Part shown: in pieces, positions 24,150-33,113 of the stretch
How the letters are laid out: each line of letters opens with the position of its first letter
Position numbering within the stretch: position 1 is the first letter of the stretch
Assembly: GCA_964396895.1 (NCBI GenBank)
Contig: CAYNGJ010000024.1
Coordinates: 1-55,874, forward strand
Source of the DNA: UBA2334 sp964396895
Lineage (GTDB): Bacteria; Pseudomonadota; Gammaproteobacteria; Burkholderiales; Burkholderiaceae_C
DNA length: 55,874 bases
Reading direction: 5' to 3'
Position numbers and translations under genes: made by a program
The notes under the pieces: generated by a model
What the model saw: the letters and a program-made list of their open reading frames with translations, nothing else
Database searches by the model: none
What the model was told of the DNA's origin: nothing

Positions 24150-26465
24150 TCACGCTGACCGGCTGGCGCTGGCCGCAGCCAGTGCCGTCATGTTCAGCAC
24201 CCGGCGCACAGTCGCGGCGGGCGTGAGGATGTAGGCCGTGGCCGCTGCACCCATGAGGACGGGCCCCACGGTCACACCTCCGCTGGTGGTGGTTTTCAGC
24301 ACGTTGTAAAGAATGTTGGCCGAATCCAGGTTGGGGCAGATCAGCAGGTTGGCCGAGCCGGTCAGTGTGGTGTCGGCCATGTAGGCCTTGCGGATGTCTT
24401 CTTGCAGGGCGGCATCACCGTGCAGTTCGCCGTCGCACTCGATGTCGGGGTGCTGGGCCACAAACAGGTCTCGGGCCAGGCGCATCTTTCGGGCCGACGC
24501 GCGTTTGGATGAGCCAAAGCTGGAGTGAGACAAAAAGGCGACTTTGGGCGGAAGTCCGAAGCGAAGCAGTTCCTGTACCGCCATCCACGCGATTTCCGCG
24601 AGCTGTTCGGCATTGGGGTCTTCGTTGACGTAGGTGTCGGCCACGAAAAGCGGGCCCTGATCGGTCATCAGTGCGTTCAGGGCCGCGTAGTTGCTGACGC
24701 CTTTTTGCTTGCCCAGAATGCTGTCAATGCGCTCCAGGTGAGTGGTGTAGGAGCCCACCAGTCCACAGATCAACGCATCAGCATGGCCCAGCGACACCAT
24801 GAGCGAGCCGATGATGGTGTTGGAGCGGCGCACGGCCGCCTTGGCCACTTCGGGTGTGGCGCCGTTGCGGCCCATGAGTCGGTGGTACTGCTCCCAGTAG
24901 TCTCGAAAGCGTGGGTCGTCTTCCGGGTTGACGTTTTCCACGTCCACGGCCAAGCGCATGCGCAGGCCGGCCTTCTCGATCCGCGCATTGATGACGGCGG
25001 GCCGCCCGATCAGGATGGGCACCGCCAGGTTGTCGTCGATGGCCATCTGGGCGGCGCGCAGCGCGCGCTCGTCTTCACCGTCGGCAAAGGCCACGCGCTT
25101 GTTGGCCTTGGGCAGGGCTTTGGCAACGTTGAAGATGGGCCGCATCAGGATACCGGTCTGGTACACGAAGCGCCCCAGGCTTTCGCGGTAGGCATCCATG
25201 TCGGTGATGGGGCGCGCCGCCACACCCGAATCGGCTGCGGCTTGGGCCACGGCAGGGGCAATGCGCAGAATCAGCCGGGTGTCAAACGGCTTAGGGATCA
25301 GGTAATCGGGGCCAAAACTCAATTCCTGGCCTGCGTAAGCAGCGGCCACCTCATCGCTGGTTTCGGCCTTGGCCAGGTCGGCAATTTGGCGCACGCAGGC
25401 CAACTTCATGGCCTCGGTGATCCGGGTGGCTCCGCAGTCCAGTGCACCCCGGAAGATGTAAGGGAAACAGAGGACGTTGTTGACTTGGTTGGGGTAGTCC
25501 GAGCGACCGGTGGCAATGATGCAGTCCGGGCGCACGGCCTTGGCCAGTTCGGGGCGAATTTCGGGCTCGGGGTTGGCCAGCGCCAAGATGATGGGCTGGT
25601 TGCCCATGGTCTTGACCATGGCGGCCGTCATCACACCGGGGGCGGAGCAACCCAGAAACACGTCGGCACCATCGACCACATCGGCCAGAGTGCGTGCGCT
25701 GGTGTCTTGGGCATAGCGGGCTTTGGATTCGTCGTAGCCACCGGGGCGGCCCTGGTAGATCACGCCTTTGGAGTCGCAGACATAAATGTTGTTGGGGTTG
25801 GCCCCCAGGCCCACCATCACATCGAGGCAGGCAATGGCCGCTGCGCCTGCGCCGCTGACGGCAATTTTGACGTCGCCAATGGCTTTGTTGACCAGCTCCA
25901 GCCCGTTGAGCAGGGCCGCACTGGAGATGATGGCCGTGCCGTGCTGGTCGTCGTGGAACACCGGAATGCCCATGCGCTCGGTCAGCTTCTTTTCAATGTA
26001 GAAGCACTCGGGGGCCTTGATGTCTTCCAGGTTGATGCCGCCCAGCGTGGGCTCCAGGGCAGCAATGATGTCCACCAGCTTGTCGGGGTCGCGTTCGGCC
26101 AGTTCGATGTCGAACACGTCGACACCGGCAAACTTTTTGAACAGACAGCCTTTGCCCTCCATGACCGGTTTGCTGGCCAGCGGGCCGATGTCGCCCAAGC
26201 CCAGCACGGCTGTGCCATTGGTGATGACGCCCACCAGGTTGCCCCGGCTGGTGTAGTCCGCGGCCTTGGCGGGGTCGGCGGCAATTTCCAGGCAGGGGTA
26301 GGCCACGCCAGGCGAGTAAGCCAGCGACAAGTCGCGTTGGTTGCTCAGGGGTTTGGTGGGGGCAACGGCAATTTTTCCGCGCTGAGGCAGGCGGTGGTAG
26401 TCGCAGGCAGCATCGTGCAGGGCCTGCTCGGCGGGTGAAAGGGGGGTGGTGTTGGTGTGGCTCAT
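24150..26465 (-). CDS. maeB: NADP-dependent malic enzyme (with phosphotransacetylase-like domain)
   Basis: 771 residues, full MaeB length. The N-terminal malic enzyme (residues 1-430) decarboxylates malate to pyruvate with NADP reduction; catalytic region SLAYSPGVAYPC, EDIKAPECF and the GAGAAAIACLDVMVGLG nucleotide loop are intact. The C-terminal half is a phosphotransacetylase-like regulatory domain (FADGEDERALRAAQ, SHSSFGSSK). The ATG at 26465 has AGGAG upstream; residues further upstream in frame are antisense to the transporter gene and not family-like. Confidence 0.96.
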   Translation of the reverse strand: MSHTNTTPLSPAEQALHDAACDYHRLPQRGKIAVAPTKPLSNQRDLSLAYSPGVAYPCLEIAADPAKAADYTSRGNLVGVITNGTAVLGLGDIGPLASKPVMEGKGCLFKKFAGVDVFDIELAERDPDKLVDIIAALEPTLGGINLEDIKAPECFYIEKKLTERMGIPVFHDDQHGTAIISSAALLNGLELVNKAIGDVKIAVSGAGAAAIACLDVMVGLGANPNNIYVCDSKGVIYQGRPGGYDESKARYAQDTSARTLADVVDGADVFLGCSAPGVMTAAMVKTMGNQPIILALANPEPEIRPELAKAVRPDCIIATGRSDYPNQVNNVLCFPYIFRGALDCGATRITEAMKLACVRQIADLAKAETSDEVAAAYAGQELSFGPDYLIPKPFDTRLILRIAPAVAQAAADSGVAARPITDMDAYRESLGRFVYQTGILMRPIFNVAKALPKANKRVAFADGEDERALRAAQMAIDDNLAVPILIGRPAVINARIEKAGLRMRLAVDVENVNPEDDPRFRDYWEQYHRLMGRNGATPEVAKAAVRRSNTIIGSLMVSLGHADALICGLVGSYTTHLERIDSILGKQKGVSNYAALNALMTDQGPLFVADTYVNEDPNAEQLAEIAWMAVQELLRFGLPPKVAFLSHSSFGSSKRASARKMRLARDLFVAQHPDIECDGELHGDAALQEDIRKAYMADTTLTGSANLLICPNLDSANILYNVLKTTTSGGVTVGPVLMGAAATAYILTPAATVRRVLNMTALAAASASRSA

Positions 26466-26532
26466 GGGGTCTCCTCGGCGCAAGGACATGTTGTCGATGG
26501 GGGTGACAAGCCTACTCCATTCGCCATGTGCC

Positions 26533-27795
26533 TCAAGCCTGTGGTGGACGCTCGGGCGAGCGGTGGTGCGGCAGGCGCCACACCAACAGCAGGCCCAGCG
26601 CACACGCCATGCCAGTGACGACCCAGGTCCAGTGCCAGCCCCCTGCGCGGTGGGCAACCCACGCCACCAGGGGCGGGCCCATGAACTGCCCAGTGGACGA
26701 GCACTGCTGCATCCAACCCACCGTGGTGGATGCGGTTTGCTCGCTGGGGGCCACACGAACGGCCAAGTAAAACAAGGTGCCTGGAATCAGCCCGCCCACG
26801 GCAGAAAACACCGTGCAGGCCAGGTAGCGCAGCATGGGCCATGTCGCGGTCAACGGGTGAAAGGCCAGCCAGGCGCAGGCCGCCATGGTCACAAAACCCA
26901 CCACCAGCAAAGCCCGTGGCGACCGGCCCCGGTGCAGCAGTTGCCCCGCACCCACATTGCCCACGATGTTGACGGCACAGACCAGTGCGGTGAGGGCACC
27001 GGCGGTGCCAACGTCCAACCCCGCCTGTGCATAGACCGATGGCAAAAAACCCACCACCGCCAGCCACTGGCTGGAGTACATGGCAAAAGCCAGGGCCACC
27101 AGCCACGGCCCCGGCCTGCTCAGGGTCTGGCGCAAACGCTGCACAAAGCCTGCTGCCACGCTGGGGACCGAACCGGTGGGGGCAGCGACCGGCTGGGGTG
27201 CGTGGGCTGGATCTGCAGGCACGCTGCGCCATACCCACACGGCCATGCCCACGGTCATGGCGGCCAGCACCCCCCACAGGCCCTGCCACCCCATGACGTG
27301 GATGAGTGCGGGCCCCCCCAGCAGCGCCAGCGCAGTGCCCGTGGGCATGTAGGCACCCCACCAGCCCAGGTGGCGCGCCAGCAGGGCGGGTGCGACCAAG
27401 CGCCTGAGCAGGCTGGGCACGGGCAAGGCCACCAGCAGTACGCCCAGTCCTTCCAGTACACGCAGCGTCAGCAGAAAGTGGGCCGTGGTGGCCAGTGTGC
27501 CCGCCAGGCTGGCCGCTGCCATCAGTGCGAGGCCCATCAGGAGGCTGCGGCGCAAGCCCATGCCATCGGTCAGGGCGCCCATCAATGCGCCCATCAGCAT
27601 GCCGGCCAGTTGTGCAGTGGACAGCAAAAAGCCTGCTTCCAGCAGGCTCACACCCAGCGAGGCCTGCAGTGCGGGGATGGCAGGAGGCATTTTGCCAATG
27701 TGCATGGCCGCGGCCACACCGGCGAGCATGACCACCCAGGGCGCACTCACCGATGGTGCGCTTGTCGGGAGTGCTCGGGGATGGTTGGGCGGCAT
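26533..27795 (-). CDS. MFS transporter
   Basis: About 420 residues with twelve predicted membrane segments. The loop 2-3 motif is GALTDGMGLRRSLL, and the protein is split by a cytoplasmic loop rich in Ala/Pro near the middle (PADPAHAPQPVAAPTG). It resembles the CynX/NimT-like and general drug/metabolite MFS group; substrate unknown. The start is uncertain: ATG at 27795 (MPPNHPRA) or a GTG at 27837. Divergent from icd. Confidence 0.85.
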   Translation of the reverse strand: MPPNHPRALPTSAPSVSAPWVVMLAGVAAAMHIGKMPPAIPALQASLGVSLLEAGFLLSTAQLAGMLMGALMGALTDGMGLRRSLLMGLALMAAASLAGTLATTAHFLLTLRVLEGLGVLLVALPVPSLLRRLVAPALLARHLGWWGAYMPTGTALALLGGPALIHVMGWQGLWGVLAAMTVGMAVWVWRSVPADPAHAPQPVAAPTGSVPSVAAGFVQRLRQTLSRPGPWLVALAFAMYSSQWLAVVGFLPSVYAQAGLDVGTAGALTALVCAVNIVGNVGAGQLLHRGRSPRALLVVGFVTMAACAWLAFHPLTATWPMLRYLACTVFSAVGGLIPGTLFYLAVRVAPSEQTASTTVGWMQQCSSTGQFMGPPLVAWVAHRAGGWHWTWVVTGMACALGLLLVWRLPHHRSPERPPQA

Positions 27796-27966
27796 GTCTG
27801 TCTGGGAGGGGATGGATGGATTTGGGTGATTGAACACGCAAACCTTGATGCTATTTCACATGGTGCACAAGAATTGCGTCAGATGACAGCCTTAAGATGT
27901 GCGGTGGTGTTCCAACCCACCGCTCACCCAAGCACATCCCCTTACCCCAAAAGAACGAGGACAACC

Positions 27967-30204
27967 ATGGCCACTGCCCCCTCCAAAATCATCTATACCC
28001 TGACCGACGAGGCCCCTTACTTGGCCACGTGCGCGTTTCTGCCCATCGTCCGCGCCTTTGCCGCACCCGCTGGTGTGGACGTGGCAGAGGCCGATATTTC
28101 GGTGGCGGCCCGCGTGTTGGCCGAGTTTCCCGAGTACCTGAACGACGACCAGAAGGTGCCCGATACCCTGAGTGAGCTGGGCCGCCTGACGCTCAAGGCC
28201 GACACCAACATCATCAAGCTGCCCAACATCAGCGCGTCGGTGTCGCAGCTGATGGCTTGCATCAGTGAGTTGCAGGCCAAGGGTTATGCCATCCCCAACT
28301 ACCCCGAGCAGCCCAAGACGGATGAGGAGAAGGCCATCAAGGCCCGTTACGCCAAGTGCACCGGCTCGGCCGTCAACCCTGTGCTGCGCGAGGGCAACTC
28401 GGACCGCCGCGCGCCCCGTGCGGTGAAGGAATACGCCCGCAAGAACCCCCACTCCATGGCCGAGTGGAGCCAAGCGTCGCGCTCGCACGTGTCGCACATG
28501 CACCACGGCGACTTCTACCACGGCGAAAAGTCCCTGACCCTGGACAAAGCCCGTGACGTGAAGATGGAACTCATCACCCACAGCGGCAAAACCATTGTGT
28601 TGAAGCCCAAGGTGTCGTTGCAGGACCGTGAAGTCATTGACAGCATGTTCATGAGCAAGAAGGCGCTGTGCGAGTTCTATGAAAAAGAAATCCAGGACGC
28701 CTACAAAACCGGCGTGATGTTCTCGCTGCACGTCAAGGCCACCATGATGAAGGTGTCACACCCCATCGTGTTCGGCCACTGCGTGCGCATCTTCTACAAA
28801 GACGCGTTCGAGAAGCACGCCAAGCTGTTCGATGAGTTGGGCGTGAACGTGAACAACGGCATGGTCAACCTGTACGACAAGCTGGCCACGCTGCCGCAGT
28901 CGCTGCGCGAAGAAGTCATCAAAGACCTGCACGCCTGCCACGAAGGCCGCCCCGAGCTGGCCATGGTGGACTCTGCCAAGGGCATCACCAACTTCCATTC
29001 GCCCAACGACGTGATTGTGGATGCGTCCATGCCCGCCATGATCCGCAACGGCGGCAAGATGTGGGGGGCCGACGGCCGCCTGAAGGACGTGAAGGCAGTG
29101 ATGCCCGAATCCACCTTCGCACGCATCTACCAGGAGATGATCAACTTCTGCAAATGGCACGGCGCGTTTGACCCCAAAACCATGGGCACCGTGCCCAACG
29201 TCGGCCTGATGGCCCAGCAGGCCGAGGAATACGGTTCGCACGACAAAACCTTTGAGCTGGCCGAAGGTGGCACGGCCAACATCACCGACCTCAACACCGG
29301 CGAAGTGCTGCTGAGCGAAGAGGTTGAGGCCGGCGACATCTGGCGCATGTGCCAAGTGAAAGACGCTGCCATTCGCGACTGGGTCAAGCTGGCCGTCACC
29401 CGTGCCCGCAACTCGGGCATGCCTGTGGTGTTCTGGCTGGACCAGTACCGTCCGCACGAAGCCCAGCTGATCACCAAGGTCAAGATGTACCTGCACGAGC
29501 ACAACACGGCCGGGCTGGACATCCAGATCATGAGCCAGGTGCGCGCCATGCGCTACACGCTGGAGCGCGTGGTGCGTGGGCTGGACACCATCAGCGCCAC
29601 CGGCAACATCTTGCGCGACTACCTGACCGACCTGTTCCCCATCATGGAGCTGGGCACCAGCGCCAAGATGCTGTCCATCGTGCCTTTGATGGCAGGCGGC
29701 GGCATGTACGAAACCGGTGCGGGTGGCTCAGCGCCCAAACATGTGCAGCAGCTGGTGGAAGAAAACCACCTGCGCTGGGATTCGCTGGGTGAATTCCTGG
29801 CCCTGGCCGTGAGCCTGGAAGATTTGGGCATCAAGAAAAACAACGCCAAGGCCAAGATCCTGGCCCGCACGCTGGACGCTGCCACCGGCAAGCTGCTGGA
29901 CAACAACAAGGGCCCCAGCCCCAAGACAGGACAGCTGGACAACCGTGGCAGCCAGTTCTACCTGGCCATGTACTGGGCGCAGGAGCTGGCCGCGCAGACC
30001 GACGACGCCGAGCTGGCGGGCAAGTTTGCAGCCCTGGCCGAGCAACTGACCACCAACGAGCAGGCCATTGTGGAAGAGCTGCGCGTCGTGCAAGGCCAGG
30101 CGGTTGACATCGGTGGCTACTACCTGGCCGACAAGGCCAAGGTCACCGGCATCATGCGTCCCAGTGCCACGCTGAACAGCATTCTGGACAGCATGGTTGC
30201 CTGA
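27967..30204 (+). CDS. icd: Isocitrate dehydrogenase, NADP-dependent, monomeric type
   Basis: 745 residues, the length of monomeric IDH (about 740), a fold variant of the TCA enzyme converting isocitrate to 2-oxoglutarate with NADPH. Matches across its length: IIYTLTDEAP, DISVAARVLAEFPE, NIIKLPNISAS, SAVNPVLREGNSDRRAP, FSLHVKATMMKVSHPIVFGH, DVIVDASMPAMIR, GTVPNVGLMAQQAEEYGSHD, ETGAGGSAPKHVQQ. The ATG at 27967 follows AACGAGGACAACC. It is followed by a perfect 13-bp hairpin. In-frame upstream sequence is antisense to the MFS gene and does not belong to it. Confidence 0.97.
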   Translation: MATAPSKIIYTLTDEAPYLATCAFLPIVRAFAAPAGVDVAEADISVAARVLAEFPEYLNDDQKVPDTLSELGRLTLKADTNIIKLPNISASVSQLMACISELQAKGYAIPNYPEQPKTDEEKAIKARYAKCTGSAVNPVLREGNSDRRAPRAVKEYARKNPHSMAEWSQASRSHVSHMHHGDFYHGEKSLTLDKARDVKMELITHSGKTIVLKPKVSLQDREVIDSMFMSKKALCEFYEKEIQDAYKTGVMFSLHVKATMMKVSHPIVFGHCVRIFYKDAFEKHAKLFDELGVNVNNGMVNLYDKLATLPQSLREEVIKDLHACHEGRPELAMVDSAKGITNFHSPNDVIVDASMPAMIRNGGKMWGADGRLKDVKAVMPESTFARIYQEMINFCKWHGAFDPKTMGTVPNVGLMAQQAEEYGSHDKTFELAEGGTANITDLNTGEVLLSEEVEAGDIWRMCQVKDAAIRDWVKLAVTRARNSGMPVVFWLDQYRPHEAQLITKVKMYLHEHNTAGLDIQIMSQVRAMRYTLERVVRGLDTISATGNILRDYLTDLFPIMELGTSAKMLSIVPLMAGGGMYETGAGGSAPKHVQQLVEENHLRWDSLGEFLALAVSLEDLGIKKNNAKAKILARTLDAATGKLLDNNKGPSPKTGQLDNRGSQFYLAMYWAQELAAQTDDAELAGKFAALAEQLTTNEQAIVEELRVVQGQAVDIGGYYLADKAKVTGIMRPSATLNSILDSMVA

Positions 30205-30224
30205 GTCCCGGGTGGGGTACTCCT

Positions 30225-30253
30225 GACCTTGCCCGTGTCACACGGGCAAGGTC
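30225..30253 (+). terminator. Hairpin after icd
   Basis: GACCTTGCCCGTG-TCA-CACGGGCAAGGTC, a perfect 13-bp stem with a 3-base loop 20 bp after the icd stop. No T tract; likely a terminator or transcript-end hairpin. Confidence 0.7.
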
Positions 30254-30327
30254 GGCGCGCTGGCCCACACGCCTCTACCATGAATGGACCAGGCTTGCCC
30301 TGGTTTTTTTGTGAGAAAAAGCACTCC

Positions 30328-30356
30328 AGCGCTTTATTGGCGTCATTGTTAGCTAT
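30328..30356 (-). repeat. ATAGCT-N17-AGCGCT element, copy 3 (icd-ferredoxin gap)
   Basis: On the minus strand ATAGCT (30356-30351) and AGCGCT (30333-30328), 17 bases apart: the only copy with a one-base shorter spacer. The AT-rich element covers roughly 30305-30370 and ends at the proposed ferredoxin start. Confidence 0.65.
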
Positions 30357-30368
30357 TGTTTTGATTAA

Positions 30369-30635
30369 TTGAGTACATCGCCATCCTTGTTGTTGCCGGT
30401 GATCAACGCCGCACGCTGCACGGGCTGCGGTTGGTGTGTGGCGGCGTGCCCGTGGCATTTGCTCAGTCTGGAGCGCCAAGGCTGGCGCAAGCGTGCGGTG
30501 CTGCACGATGCCCACGCATGTACCGGCTGCAGCCTGTGCGCGGTCAAGTGCCCGTTGAACGTCATCGACATGGTGGCTGCGGATCAGGCAGTGCCGACAA
30601 AGCGTTTGCTGCTCCATGGCCAGGCAATGGGGTAG
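30369..30635 (+). CDS. 2[4Fe-4S] ferredoxin
   Basis: 88 residues with two cluster motifs, CTGCGWCVAACP and CTGCSLCAVKCP, separated by 31 residues: a small dicluster ferredoxin for electron transfer in the cytoplasm; partner unknown. The start is poorly defined. A TTG at 30369 gives MSTSPSLLLPVINAARCTGC, but there is no ribosome binding site, and the upstream sequence is repeat copy 3. A start at one of the TTG or GTG codons at 30387-30399 is possible. Confidence 0.75.
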   Translation: MSTSPSLLLPVINAARCTGCGWCVAACPWHLLSLERQGWRKRAVLHDAHACTGCSLCAVKCPLNVIDMVAADQAVPTKRLLLHGQAMG

Positions 30636-30674
30636 GCTCTTGTTCTTTTGGTGTGCCTTTCGGGAGCCCGTGCC

Positions 30675-31325
30675 ATGACCCTCAGTACCTGGTGGCTGTT
30701 CATCGTGATGACCTTTGTGGTGTCGGCCACACCCGGTCCCAACATGCTTTACGTCATGAGCGTCAGTGCCCGCCACGGCGTGCGCGCCGCCGTGGCGGCC
30801 ATGGGCGGGTGCATGGTGGCGCTGGTGGGCATGATGAGCCTCTCCGCCGCCGGGCTGGGGGCGTTGCTGCAGAGTTTTCCCGCCGTGTTCGACGCCCTGC
30901 GGCTGGCCGGTGCGGCCTACCTGGCCTACCTGGGCATTCAGTGTTGGCGCTCGCCAGTGTCGACGCCTGAGCAAGAGGGGCCCGCTGCCGCAGCACCTGA
31001 CGCCGTGCACACGCAGGTGCCGCTTGCGCTGCGCGGCATTGCCCGCCAAGGCTTTCTGGTGGCGGCCAGCAACCCCAAGGCCATTTTGTTCGCAGCGGCG
31101 TTTTTCCCGCAATTTCTCAATCCCTCGGCGGCGCAGTTGCCGCAGTTCGCCCTGTTGCTGGCCACGTTTTCCGTGATTGAAGTCGCCTGGTATTTTGTGT
31201 ACGCGCTCAGCGGCCAGCGCCTGTCCGTGCATTTGAAGCGAGCCAATGTGCTGAAAGTGTTCAACCGCGCCACCGGTGGCGTATTTGTGGGCTTTGCGGC
31301 ACTGATGGCCGCCGCCCGCGGTTGA
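30675..31325 (+). CDS. LysE/RhtB-family exporter
   Basis: 216 residues, six predicted membrane segments. The N-terminus MTLSTWWLFIVMTFVVSATP then GPNMLYVMSVSARHG is the family signature of amino-acid and homoserine-type efflux proteins. The ATG at 30675 has GGGAG at 30662-30666. Substrate cannot be stated. The stop overlaps the TTG start of the TapT gene. Confidence 0.88.
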   Translation: MTLSTWWLFIVMTFVVSATPGPNMLYVMSVSARHGVRAAVAAMGGCMVALVGMMSLSAAGLGALLQSFPAVFDALRLAGAAYLAYLGIQCWRSPVSTPEQEGPAAAAPDAVHTQVPLALRGIARQGFLVAASNPKAILFAAAFFPQFLNPSAAQLPQFALLLATFSVIEVAWYFVYALSGQRLSVHLKRANVLKVFNRATGGVFVGFAALMAAARG

Positions 31326-31936
31326 GCGCCGAGCGCCCGCGTTGCGGCACCTGTTCGCGCCCCCAGCGCAACTGCCTGTGCCAGTGGGTCAGGCCGACGG
31401 AGGTGGACACCGAGGTGGTCATTCTTCAGCACCCGGCAGAGGTGGCACACGCCAAAAACACCGGACTGCTGCTGCACCTGAGCCTGCCCAACAGCCGTCT
31501 GCTGGTGGGTGAGGTATGGTCCGCACAGGCTTGGACCGACGCCGGGCTGACCTCTCCACCCACCTGGTTGTTGTATCCGCGTGCCGCCAGTGATCCCGCC
31601 CCGTTGGGCGACTTCACCGTCAATGGGCCCGCGCAGAACACCCCGCGCAATTGCCTGGTGGTACTCGACGCCACCTGGCGCAAAAGCCGAAAAATGCTGC
31701 ACCTCAGCCCCTGGTTGCAGGGTTTGCCCAGGCTGGCGCTGACCGATGCCCCTGCGTCGCGCTACACCATCCGCAAAGCGCACCGCGCGGGGCAGCTCTC
31801 TACCCTGGAGGCCACCTGTGCCGCGTTGTCCGCGCTGGAAGGCGAAAGCGCAGGCGACCGACTGGCGCCCTTGCTGAGCGCGTTTGACGGGTTTGTGGCG
31901 CAGCAGCAGGCGTGGGTGCCTGCGCTGATGCAATGA
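31322..31936 (+). CDS. tapT: tRNA-uridine aminocarboxypropyltransferase (DTW domain)
   Basis: 204 residues. TapT-type enzymes make acp3U in the variable loop of some tRNAs using SAM. Zinc-type cysteines CGTCSRPQRNCLC at the N-terminus, then LQHPAEVAHAKNT and the core VVLDATWRKSRKML. The family motif D-T-W reads D-A-T-W here. The conserved YTIRKA(H)RAGQLSTLEA is present. The only usable start is TTG 31322, overlapping the LysE stop, so translation is probably coupled. Confidence 0.85.
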   Translation: MSAERPRCGTCSRPQRNCLCQWVRPTEVDTEVVILQHPAEVAHAKNTGLLLHLSLPNSRLLVGEVWSAQAWTDAGLTSPPTWLLYPRAASDPAPLGDFTVNGPAQNTPRNCLVVLDATWRKSRKMLHLSPWLQGLPRLALTDAPASRYTIRKAHRAGQLSTLEATCAALSALEGESAGDRLAPLLSAFDGFVAQQQAWVPALMQ

Positions 31937-31941
31937 AAAAA

Positions 31942-31972
31942 CCCGCTACCTTTTGAGTAGCGGGCTTTCCTT
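31942..31972. terminator. Bidirectional terminator
   Basis: CCCGCTAC-CTTTTGA-GTAGCGGG (31942-31964), flanked by AAAAAA at the left and CTTTCCTTT at the right. It can end the tapT transcript on plus and the tRNA-Thr transcript on minus. Confidence 0.85.
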
Positions 31973-31980
31973 TACTGTAT

Positions 31981-32056
31981 TGGTGCCGGAGAGATGAATC
32001 GAACACCCGACCTTCTCATTACGAATGAGCTGCTCTACCGACTGAGCTACACCGGC
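31981..32056 (-). tRNA. tRNA-Thr (CGU)
   Basis: 76 nt including an encoded CCA. Reads GCCGGTGTAGCTCAGTCGG..., D-arm GCTC/GAGC, anticodon loop TTCGTAA with anticodon CGT, T-loop TTCGATT, and the 3' end ...CCGGCACCA. One T-T mismatch is seen in the acceptor stem (position 6 with 67). It closely matches known tRNA-Thr(CGU) sequences. Confidence 0.95.
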
Positions 32057-32069
32057 ACGAAGCCCAGGA

Positions 32070-33077
32070 TTATAGCTTCTCGTGGTAGCTGGTCACCCTG
32101 TCCACCTCGTTTTTGGAGCCCAGGAACACCGACACGCGCTCGTGCAATTTGCTGGGCGCGATGTCCAGGATGCGTTGCTGGCCATTGGTGGCGGCACCGC
32201 CTGCTTGCTCCACCAGCCAGGCCATGGGGTTGGCCTCGTACATCAGGCGCAGCTTGCCGGGCTTGTTGGGCTCGCGTTTGTCCCAGGGGTACATGAACAC
32301 GCCGCCGCGCGTCATGATGCGGTGCACGTCGGCCACCATGCTGGCGATCCAGCGCATGTTGAAGTCTTTGCCGCGCGGGCCGTCCTTGCCCTCCAGGCAC
32401 TCGCCGATGTAGCGCTTGACCGGCTCGTCCCAGTGGCGCATGTTGCTCATGTTGATGGCGAATTCCTTGGTGTCGGCCGGAATCTGCACGTTGTCCTGGG
32501 TCAGCACGAAGGAGCCCTGCTCGCGGTCCAGGGTGAACATGGCCACGCCGTCGCCCACTGTCAGCACCAGGGTGGTCTGTGGGCCGTACACGCAGTAGCC
32601 GGCGGCCACTTGCTGTCTGCCGGCCTGCAGAAAATCCCCTTCTTCTACGCCACGGTCACCGTCAGGTTTTTTCAGCACGCTGAAGATGGTGCCAATGCTG
32701 ACGTTGACGTCAATGTTGCTGGAGCCGTCCAGGGGGTCGAACAGCAGCAGGAACTCGCCTTTTGGGTAACGGTTGGGCACGAGGTAGATGCTGTCCATTT
32801 CCTCTGAAGCCATGGCCGCCAGGTGGCCGCCCCATTCGTTGGCTTCAATGAGCACCTCGTTGGCGATGATGTCCAGCTTTTTCTGCACCTCGCCCTGCAC
32901 GTTTTCGGACTCGGCGGTGCCCAGCACGCCGCCGAGCGCACCTTTGTTGACCGCCATGCTGATTTGCTTGCAGGCGCGCGCCACCACCTCCAGCAGCAGG
33001 CGCAGCTGGGCGGGAATGTGGCCGTGTTCGTGTTGTTGCTCCACCAAATAGCGGGTGAAGGAAATGCGTTTGGACAT
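32070..33077 (-). CDS. fbp: Fructose-1,6-bisphosphatase class I
   Basis: 335 residues, full length. Gluconeogenic (and Calvin-cycle compatible) phosphatase. Metal and active-site blocks: ASEEMDSIYLVP, LLFDPLDGSSNIDVNVSIGT, IGSMVADVHR-like WIASMVADVHRIMTRGGVFM and KLRLMYEANPMAWLVEQAGG. Next to tRNA-Thr downstream and pepN upstream on the same strand with a 36-bp gap, so it may be co-transcribed with pepN. Confidence 0.97.
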   Translation of the reverse strand: MSKRISFTRYLVEQQHEHGHIPAQLRLLLEVVARACKQISMAVNKGALGGVLGTAESENVQGEVQKKLDIIANEVLIEANEWGGHLAAMASEEMDSIYLVPNRYPKGEFLLLFDPLDGSSNIDVNVSIGTIFSVLKKPDGDRGVEEGDFLQAGRQQVAAGYCVYGPQTTLVLTVGDGVAMFTLDREQGSFVLTQDNVQIPADTKEFAINMSNMRHWDEPVKRYIGECLEGKDGPRGKDFNMRWIASMVADVHRIMTRGGVFMYPWDKREPNKPGKLRLMYEANPMAWLVEQAGGAATNGQQRILDIAPSKLHERVSVFLGSKNEVDRVTSYHEKL

Positions 33078-33113
33078 GCGGGTTGTTCCTGTGAAGGGGG
33101 CGGTGTGGGCGGC

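Noticed and set aside
24525..26438. Long plus-strand open frame opposite maeB
   Set aside because: Shadow of maeB in a GC-rich genome; composition biased and no domain.
26446..27966. In-frame N-terminal extension of icd by about 500 codons
   Set aside because: The extension is antisense to the MFS gene; monomeric IDH starts at MATAPSKIIYT with its own upstream region.
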